From Lingula anatina (taxonomy: Eukaryota; Brachiopoda; Lingulata; Lingulida; Lingulidae): a stretch of 64,000 bases of DNA. Positions within the stretch are counted from its first letter, which is position 1; each line of letters starts with the position of its first letter. Positions 56,758 through 64,000 of the stretch are shown one piece after another. Below the pieces are notes generated by a model that saw only the letters and a list, made by a program, of their open reading frames with translations, was not told the origin of the DNA and did not search any database. The position numbers and the translations under genes were made by a program. Where the stretch lies: NCBI RefSeq assembly GCF_001039355.2, contig NW_019773936.1, positions 558,643-622,642 of the forward strand. Reading direction: 5' to 3'.

Positions 56758-56906
56758 TAGGGACTAACTAGTCCGAGGGTTAAATATGGCCGACCCACTT
56801 GAATACTTCCCCTACGGGATACATGTATCTATTCAGTGTCAATTAGACGGCAAGTTTTGTAGTGGATCTCCATATATGTCCCTTTGGCTAGTTAGTCCCC
56901 ATTAAA
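56758..56906. mobile_element. MITE with GGGGACTAACTAG-type ends, copy 1
   Basis: Starts AGGGACTAACTAGTCCGAGG and ends GGCTAGTTAGTCCCC, inverted. The middle reads GATACATGTATCTATTCAGT as in copy 2 at 60708-60846. Confidence 0.75.
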
Positions 56907-57613
56907 TCAGTGAGTAACTATGACCACATGTAGGCTGGACCGGGAACAATCCTTGCCTTGTATGGCTGAAGCACTGTCCTGACTTCTGAAGCGACTACTC
57001 CGAAATGAGTGGGTGGGAGCGTGCATCTCGAGTTGTGGTTGCTGTTGTCCCTATTTCTAAAACCTGAATGACATATCAGAGTGGGATGGGTAATGAAAGT
57101 TGTGAAAACAATACTATTTATGTATGGGTCTGTCTATAAGCCTGAATGGGGCCTTGTTCACTTAATTGATAACATTCTAAATCTCCATACAACATGACCT
57201 AATCTTAAGAATGCGGTGCATCAATCTAATTTCCTACTAAATAAAATCTGCAACAAATGGCGTGTAAACAATATTAATCGAAGTGTCAGTAATCAGTGTA
57301 TGTGCGTTTAAATAGATATATTTTTTAAATGCAGCCTGCGGTTAAAGATTTCGACAAAGCCTTAGAGGGAATAACTACATAATACACAAGGCAGGGCCCC
57401 TGTAATAGATTTTTTGAAGAGTAAGTAAAGATATAAAAAAAAACTGAATGTGTTGAGACAAAGGCATTTTACCACGTATGTAACAGTAAAACAGTGGATA
57501 AAAAACACGAAAAAGAACAACTTCCAATCCAAAATGCATAGTCAAATAAATATTTATAGTCCCTCTGTAAAGTGAGATGTATCCACCAATGAAAATGAAC
57601 AGCTTGGCGTTGG
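56907..57613. other. 3' flank of 129-aa gene copy B
   Basis: No gene. Pieces such as GCAACAAATGGCGTGTAAAC and GTATGTGCGTTTAAATA also lie 3' of copies A and C. Confidence 0.5.
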
Positions 57614-58457
57614 CTAATCCTTAACCCAAGTGAACGCGTAGTGAGCACCTCCTTTCAAAGCTGTGGCTGCATCCTCAATATGGTACATATTGGTGTGAAT
57701 TCCAAATGTTTTGGCCTTGCTGAAAACTAGGTGATTCTGTTCCAACATGTAGCGCCGAATAGTAACAATGACAGGGTGCTGATCGTCTTGCAGTTCGGTC
57801 AGAATCTTGAATAAAAAATCTAAAGGGTTTAGATAGAAAGCAACGAACAAAATAATTATACAAAGTACAAGAGGTAAGTTGTCTGAAAAGAAATCTTCTA
57901 AACGCCTTTCCTCTTTTTACTTGCTTTACTTAAAAGAAAATATTAACGAGTTGAACTATATAATATAATGAAAAAGATAAACAAGGAGAGTGAAAAAATC
58001 AGTAAGTTTTAGATCTAGAGTATCTCGATCGTTTCCTTTAAAGCGTTCCCTATATTTACTCGATTGGAGTAATTTTAAGCCGATTCATACACTTACTTGT
58101 ACATATACAATTAAACGATTGCACTCACCTGGTACTTGTTTCTTTCGTTTTTCTGAAACAAGATAAATCCTTTCCACCAAGTCACCCCTGGTCCAAGAGC
58201 GAATGTGAATCGAATATCATTCCTGGAACAAACGCCGTATTTTACCGTGGTTTCAATACAATCACCATCTTGCATGTTAGGTCCAACGCCGAACAGTGGA
58301 ATGGAGTACTTCGCCTACAACGAAAGGCAAATCGAAATTAAACAAAAATTATCATTACCTTAAACTGTGCTGCATTCAATCAGATAACAAACAAAACAAC
58401 ATTAGAGATAAATCGTAATTGTGAAAGCTTCGAATGTGTCCTTACAGGGCTAGACAT
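57614..58457 (-). CDS. 129-aa protein of an unrecognised tandem family, copy B
   Basis: Exons 58457-58446, 58314-58129 and 57805-57614 give an intact frame with the same exon sizes as copy A (12, 186 and 192 bp). The first exon encodes MSSP. Differences from copy A are spread along the protein (for example VGPNMQDGDCIETT, DIRFTFALGPGVTWWKGFIL, LQDDQHPVIVTIRRYMLEQN), while the GPGVTWWKG and FTWVKD motifs are unchanged. This pattern, with both frames open, points to functional duplicates. Function unknown. Confidence 0.85.
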
Positions 58458-58600
58458 CGGCAGAGATGTACCGGTTATCTTGGTTTGGCATTCACCTCAA
58501 CTAATCAGTCACGTCACCAAACAGCGGAAATCTGGGTCAGTCAGATGACGTTTTTCTATAATCGGCCGTTGTCAGGTCAAATCTTTATCTTTAAGGGACC

Positions 58601-58812
58601 ATTCCCACAGATTTTGGATCGATCTAACTCCCTAGGGAGTCTTACTAAATTGCTGTCAACTTGGCCGGCTTCAACGTCTGTCACGCCTAGTAAGGCTGTA
58701 AGGGGGTAATTATCTTTACCCCCTGGCTGATTTGGAAGGCGTGACAGACATTTAAGCCGGTTAGTTGATAAAAATTTCGTGAGACTCCACAGGGAGTTAT
58801 ATTTAAACTATA
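58601..58812. mobile_element. MITE-like element related to the one at 3845-4057
   Basis: It starts GGGACCATTCCCACAGATTT; TAACTCCCTAGGGAGTCTTA near the left is mirrored by GTGAGACTCCACAGGGAGTT near the right, and GTCTGTCACGCC pairs with GGCGTGACAGAC inside. It lies upstream of copy B. Confidence 0.6.
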
Positions 58813-58997
58813 ACTCGAGGGGCTTTGCGTCATGGCTAATACTACGTTACGTACGTTTCCCAAAAAAATTGTCAGAAAGTTGCATCTTAACCGAGTACTT
58901 GGTGCAATAGGAAATAGTGTTTTTCTTTTACTGATAATATTTGAACCAGAAATAGAAAATAGTTCACTTAATGCTTACTATACTGTCAGTGGGGTGT

Positions 58998-59113
<116 letters not shown>

Positions 59114-59238
59114 GTTCAGTATAGAGGCGGATCCCAGATTAATTGAAGGGGTGTCCACGGATGCGAAGCCGACCTTTTAAATAACTGAGAAGAGTACTTT
59201 ACATTTTTCTGATGTTTCTAATGAATACACAACCTGTT

Positions 59239-60290
59239 TATTATTATTATTATTATTATGTGAAGATTCTTGTGACCTTTGATAATTACTAAAATGCCGG
59301 AGTCATACAATGACTCTGGGGCGATTTTAGTGTTCATGAGATGGATAGCGTCTTTCTGATGATATGCGCACTACCAAGCAAGATTATTTTCTGCAGCTCT
59401 CGGACAGTTGGGCTTCCTGGTATTTGCTGGACCTGCCTATCCAGTCCTTTCTTGAACAGGCCCACTGCTCCAACTACAACAGGTACTGTGGTCGTCTTCA
59501 TACCCCACATTCTAGACAATTTCCAGATCTTTATATTTATAGAGCTTCTCTACTTCCTTGATGGATACGTTTCGTTCAGATGGGACTGTCATATCAATCA
59601 TGAAGCATGTCTTTTCTTGTCTGTTTTTGATTATGATGTCTGGCCTATTTGCAAGAATTTCTCTGTCTGTGTTCACCGGCGTGTCCCAGAGTACTGTGAT
59701 GTTTTCATTCGCTGTTACTGTCTGTGTTTGATGATCATACCACTTTTCTGCGCTGGGAGTTGGTGATGCTTGCATATTTTCCAGTGGATATAGCTTGCCG
59801 CCTTGTCGTGCCGTTGGATGTATTCTGTTCCTGCAAAGGACGGACAGCCTGAGACTATATGATCAATAGTCTCCTCTAATTCATTACAGATGCGACACAT
59901 AGGGTCTGTTCCATCGTTTATGATGCCTTGATGGTAGGATCGTGTTGCTAGACTCTGATCTTGTGCAGCGATCATCATTCCTTCAGTCTCAGCCTTCAAG
60001 CCAGTACTTTGTAGCCACTGATGTGTCTGTTCTTGTTCCTTATCAGCTTTCTTAGTTCTGTTGGGGTATTGTCCATGCGTCGGTTTTTCTTCCCATTTTT
60101 CTGTCATTTTCTTTTGACAACATTCCTTTGCTGCTTGTTTGGTTCTCTTTGCAGTTTGTGACTTGTTCCTGGTCTTTCATAGTCGTTGGTGTTACATTTA
60201 ATTCTTGTATGAACTTCTGAGCGTCCTGTGACACAGAGTAGAGTTTCTTGCTTCTCTCATGCTGGACTACCGGTTTCAACAGATCGTTGA
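59239..60290 (-). mobile_element. 3' fragment of a LINE (non-LTR retrotransposon), frameshifted
   Basis: Minus-strand frames read in order KTDAWTIPQQN...HQWLQSTGLKAETEGMM, AAQDQSLATRSYHQG, a zinc-knuckle-like CRICNELEETIDHIVSGC, then ILWDTPVNTDREILANRPDI and KEVEKLYKYKDLEIV, and finally PVVVGAVGLFKKGLDRQVQQ and LLGSAHIIRKTLSI. This is the C-terminal end of a LINE reverse-transcriptase polyprotein as found in many marine invertebrates. The frame shifts near 59770 and 59515, so it is inactive. Its 3' end is an (AAT)n tail at 59239-59259. It sits inside the ATT microsatellite of duplicated block C. Confidence 0.8.
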
Positions 60291-60293
60291 GTT

Positions 60294-60296
<3 letters not shown>

Positions 60297-60334
<38 letters not shown>
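60297..60334. repeat. (ATT)n microsatellite
   Basis: Continues the microsatellite into which the LINE fragment is inserted; followed by a C run and (CA)n at 60360-60409. Confidence 0.9.
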
Positions 60335-60338
<4 letters not shown>

Positions 60339-60359
60339 TTCTACTACTGCCTTTACTAC

Positions 60360-60371
60360 CCCCCCCCCCCC

Positions 60372-60409
<38 letters not shown>
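60360..60409. repeat. poly(C)-(CA)n
   Basis: Same arrangement as at 51540-51572 near copy A, part of the duplicated block. Confidence 0.9.
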
Positions 60410-60410
<1 letters not shown>

Positions 60411-60707
60411 ATCTTACCGTTGTTTTTCCAACCAAATTACGTAATTACAGCTAAGTACATATTCAAATGCTTTTTCTACTCCTTTTTAGCGATTTTTAAA
60501 GATGAAGGGAGTTTTACGGGAGCTTACTAAGTTATACTTAGTTATAAAAGAGTGAATTGATGTCAAAATGACAAAAACACAAGCACATTTATATCCAACA
60601 GAATAAGGCCGATTTTTCAACGTTCTCTTAAAAAACTTGCCGACAGGAGCATGAGACGTAGAACATTGGCAGAGAGTCACCTTTATACTGGTAGATAATT
60701 AATCTTA

Positions 60708-60848
60708 GGGGACTAACTAGTCCGAGAGTCAAATATGGCGACCTACTTGAATACCCCTACAGGATACATGTATCTATTCAGTTTCAATTAGACGACAAGC
60801 TTTGTTGTGGGTCGCCATATTTGACCCTGGGACTAGTTAGTCCCCTAT
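60708..60848. mobile_element. MITE with GGGGACTAACTAG-type ends, copy 2
   Basis: GGGGACTAACTAGTCCGAGA at the left is mirrored by GGGACTAGTTAGTCCCC at the right; AAATATGGCG pairs with CGCCATATTT just inside. Same position relative to gene copy C as copy 1 has to gene copy B. Confidence 0.8.
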
Positions 60849-61427
60849 TCTGAATGGGGCCTTGTTCACTTATTTCTAAATCTCCATACAACATGACCTA
60901 ATTTTAAGCATGTGGCGCATTTATCTAATTTGCTACTAAATCTGCAACAAATGACGTGTATACTATATTAATCGAAGTGTCGGAAATCAGTGTATGTGCG
61001 TTTAAATACATGTATTTTTTAAAACCCAACCTGCGATCAGAGTTCGACAAAGCCTAAGAGGGAATAACTACTTAATATGCAAGGCAGGCCCCTGTAATAG
61101 ATTTTTCGAACAGTAAATAAAGATATATGACAAGGCAGCAAAGCTGTCAAATGTACAGACAAAATAACAGAAAAAAGGATGCGAAAGAGGTCATTTTGCC
61201 AATTTTGATGCAATAATAAACAAGCCCATGGAACTTCAAAGTCACACCTTGAAAATGCCAATATGTGAAAACGTTTAACTGGCAGTAAGAATTACCAAAC
61301 AGACTGCTTTGACTACTGAAGCTGTATTTTAGTCCCATGTTTCTTTCCTGTAAGTTTGAGAACAGTAACTGACATGGTTTTTCTTAAATGGTCATCATGG
61401 GAGCAGTGCCCAAAATAGTTTTTTTTT

Positions 61428-61568
61428 NNNNNNNNNNNNNNNNNNNNNNNNNNNNNNNNNNNNNNNNNNNNNNNNNNNNNNNNNNNNNNNNNNNNNNNNN
61501 NNNNNNNNNNNNNNNNNNNNNNNNNNNNNNNNNNNNNNNNNNNNNNNNNNNNNNNNNNNNNNNNNNNN
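61428..61568. other. assembly gap (141 N)
   Basis: Run of N between a T run and an A run. Its right flank (AATGAAAAAGATAAACAAGG) matches the intron 2 sequence of gene copy B at about 57967, so the gap falls where intron 2 and possibly exon 3 of gene copy C belong. Confidence 0.95.
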
Positions 61569-61673
61569 AAAAAAAAAACACAATGAAAAAGATAAACAAG
61601 GAGAGTGTACGTAATTTTAAGCCAATTCATACACATATATGTACACCTACAACTCTTGAACGATTGCACTCAC

Positions 61674-62007
61674 CTGGTACTTGTTTCTTTCGTGTTTCCG
61701 AAACAAGATCAATCCTTTCCACCAAGTCACCCCTGGTCCAAGAGCGAGTGTGAATCGGACATCATTCCTGGAGCAAACACCGTATTTTACCGTGGTTTCA
61801 ATACAATCACCATCTTGCATGTTAGGTCCAACGCAGAACAGAGGAATGGCGTACTTCGCCTGCAACGAAAGGCAAATCGAAAGTAAACAAAAATTACCGT
61901 TACATTAAACTGTGTGGCATTCAAATCAGATAACAAATAAAACAACCTTAGAGATAAATTGTAACTGTGAAAACCAAACATGAATGTGTCCTTACGTGTT
62001 TAGACAT
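61674..62007 (-). CDS. 129-aa family copy C, partial (last exon missing)
   Basis: Exon 1 (62007-61996, MSKH) and exon 2 (61859-61674) are intact and very close to copy B: KYAIPLFCVGPNMQDGDCIE, RFTLALGPGVTWWKG, KHERNKYQ, with normal splice sites. The expected third exon of 192 bp is not found in 60850-61427. It may be lost in the gap at 61428-61568, which is annotated as shorter than the exon, or have been replaced by the non-homologous 61130-61427 stretch. Copy C may therefore be a complete gene in the real genome or a broken one. Confidence 0.7.
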
Positions 62008-63472
62008 CGGCAGAGATACCCGGTATCTTGGTTTATGATTCGCCTCAACTAATCAATCACGTCACCGAACAGTGGAAATCTGGGTCAGCCAGTTTTCTAT
62101 ATTCGGCCGTTGTCAGACAGATTAAATCTTTATCCTTAACAACAATAATAAAGAAATGCGCCTGCGTGCCTCGACAAATGTTTATTGCGGGCGTTGTTAA
62201 CCCTGATCCATAGGCCTCCTTGTTATATAAAGAGAGAGAAGTGCACAGTACATGCCTCTTTTGTCAGTCTATCTAGGACGTGCAATGTTTAAACAGTACA
62301 AGGCAGGTTTGATAAAAATCTTGAAACCGAAATTTTGTCAAAACTAAAAGGTGTTAAATTTTGACGAATCAAGGGAAATGCAACAAAATACAGTGAAAAA
62401 GTTTAAATGCTATCATTTGCTTAAAGATATGGTTATCAATAATTAATTTTCTCGAAAGCTCAGCACCTGTAGAACATTAGGGACGAAGAAAGCCAAGATA
62501 CATAGTTTCTCTCTTCACGTATTATTTCGAGTGTACTGTGTAGTCAAAATACCAGGACTAGCAATGTCCTTCTTCTTGGGAGTTCAACCCCCTTGACTTG
62601 AAAACAATTTTACAAACCATGATTTAGAAAATTGTAAAGTATTAAACTTTAGATGTATTGTATTACATAACACAATGTAATGAAATTATTTCTCTTGGAT
62701 TTATATCCTTTATTATATTTCAGTAACTCTTCAGAAACGAAGGTCAGTTTCAGATAACTATTAATATCCATTATTTTCATACAAACATTGCACGGAATGT
62801 ATTTTATATCACAAGCTCTTGTTTTGTTCATAATTTTTTCATCATAATAGTAGCAAACACCTGTATCAAATTCATATAAACACCAGTTGCATATCAAAAT
62901 TAAAACCTTACAATTCCATGTGTAGTACACATCAATTTCTACAATATAAGTTACATGATGTGCATTTGAGCAACACATTTCGAGGTAATATCTATCCTTT
63001 TTGTAAATCAATGATAGCAATACGCTATGAAAAGATAAAATGGTAATAATTATACATAAATCTGCTGTCTAACATTCATGTCGGTACATGTAGAGGTTGC
63101 AAAAACACAGCTGTATGCTGCCAACAGCTGTACGACTGCCAAAGAGGAATCTGCAGCTTTTAATGCAGAGATTCATCTGATTAACAATATTATATACTTC
63201 TTGGTTGATTTGCTTTCATACATAAATAGATAAATCCCTAATGCTTTAACACAGAGGAAACTGTGAATGATTATGCTTTTCAGTTAACTATAATATAAAG
63301 ACAATTAAACATTTTTATGCTTATACATGTACCAATGCTGACAAGTTTTAATGTATCTCAACTGATTGGAAAAATCTGGTTGGTTGTAGTCTCAAATGAT
63401 TTCAGGTAACAAGATTTATGCATTTACATCAAAATGATCTGGCTGCAGTGAGAGCCTAAGCAACTTATGTCA
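62008..63472. other. intergenic region and 3' flank of the fucosidase gene
   Basis: 62008-62360 resembles the upstream region of copy A (GGCAGGTTTGATAAAAATCT against GACAGGTTTCGTAGAAATCT). The rest is AT-rich with no supported gene; a minus-strand polyadenylation-like TTTATT (AATAAA on the minus strand) lies near 62708. Confidence 0.4.
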
Positions 63473-63905
63473 TCAATTTGCCAACTGGGTGAACTTGAAA
63501 GTCCATGCCCAATCACACGGCATCTGACTTGCTGGTATTGCTGGGACATCGATAGCAATGCCCCCTGGTGGATTTCTGTCAAACCGAAAGGGTCCTCCGG
63601 TATATCCCAGCAGGGTTACTTGTGTTCCAGGAGATGGATTGGGCGCACCCAGCATCAGTTTTCCAAATGGCATCTTTCCACCTGTGACAATGGCATACAC
63701 AGAATCTGTGGCTTTCTGGTAGGTGTACCTGAAAATGAAAATGAAAATTTCAAATATAGTTGATAGAGTCATAAAATTAATTAAAATCTTAAAACTTACA
63801 TGTCTCACAATAGATAATTACTATGACAATTTTCAAGCTTTTCAAATCCATATGCGAATTCAATTTCTTTTGAATGAATATGTGAAATAAAATCTTATTG
63901 GGTGT

Positions 63906-63957
<52 letters not shown>

Positions 63958-64000
63958 ATCGGGTCATTTATCATCTTGTCTTACTTACCAGACTCCATGA
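63473..64000 (-). CDS. FUCA: alpha-L-fucosidase, C-terminal exons (partial)
   Basis: The last exon, 63728-63473, ends in TGA; the next exon upstream begins at the edge (64000-63989) and ends TG|GTAAGT, restoring the codon for Trp. The joined end reads HGVWYTYQKATDSVYAIV, then KMPFGKLMLGAP, TQVTLLGYTGG, GGIAIDVPAIP and AWTFKFTQLAN. This is the beta-sandwich C-terminal domain of GH29 alpha-L-fucosidases (in vertebrate FUCA proteins VWYTxxxxxVYAI...TxxLG...GxxIxxPxxP...AWxxKL). These lysosomal or secreted enzymes remove alpha-linked fucose from glycans. The catalytic barrel lies off the right edge. Confidence 0.9.
63908..63956. repeat. (CA)n microsatellite
   Basis: About 24 CA units in the last intron of the fucosidase gene (GT on its coding strand). 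Confidence 0.95.

Overview
The window is nuclear DNA from an animal. Genes are split by many GT-AG introns, the sequence is AT-rich, and microsatellites, small inverted-repeat elements and a LINE fragment are common. The gene set (alpha-amylase-type module, DUF229 ectoenzyme, very large polycystin-1-like receptor, alpha-L-fucosidase) fits a marine invertebrate such as a hemichordate, echinoderm, amphioxus or mollusc. The sequence alone does not settle the species. Three isolated single N characters and one 141-base N run show a draft scaffold.

Layout. 1-1205 (+): last two exons of a secreted protein with what looks like the C-terminal extension of invertebrate alpha-amylases. 3360-6012 (-), with a probable non-coding first exon near 8.3 kb: a four-coding-exon mucin-like single-pass membrane protein (287 aa). 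8.6-11.3 kb: a GC-capped inverted-repeat element and a 1.2 kb segment present twice around a single N, so that the first exon of the next gene appears twice. 10838-13761 (+): a two-exon DUF229 (sulfatase/alkaline phosphatase-like) type II membrane protein (806 aa). 13.8-15.4 kb: another duplicated segment around a single N.

15986-50737 (+): the main feature, a polycystin-1-like gene. I could join 50 coding exons with consistent splice phases into one uninterrupted frame of 3995 codons plus a stop. The order is signal peptide, laminin-G/ConA-like domain, WSC, PKD repeats, a Cys-rich module, F5/8 type C (discoidin) domain, a run of PKD repeats, REJ, GAIN/GPS, first membrane span, PLAT, then the ten-span polycystin channel region.

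52.7-62.0 kb (-): three tandem copies of a small three-exon gene for a 129-aa protein I do not recognise. Two copies are complete; the third has lost its last exon at or near the N gap. The copies sit in a duplicated block of several kb, separated by MITE-like elements, an unusual TIR element carrying an internal array of about 163 bp, a long palindrome and a LINE 3' fragment. 63473-64000 (-): the C-terminal exons of an alpha-L-fucosidase running off the right edge.

The genes do not form a pathway. The two glycoside hydrolase-type genes at the edges are separate loci. The polycystin is a self-contained adhesion receptor/channel, and the tandem 129-aa family is the least explained coding content.
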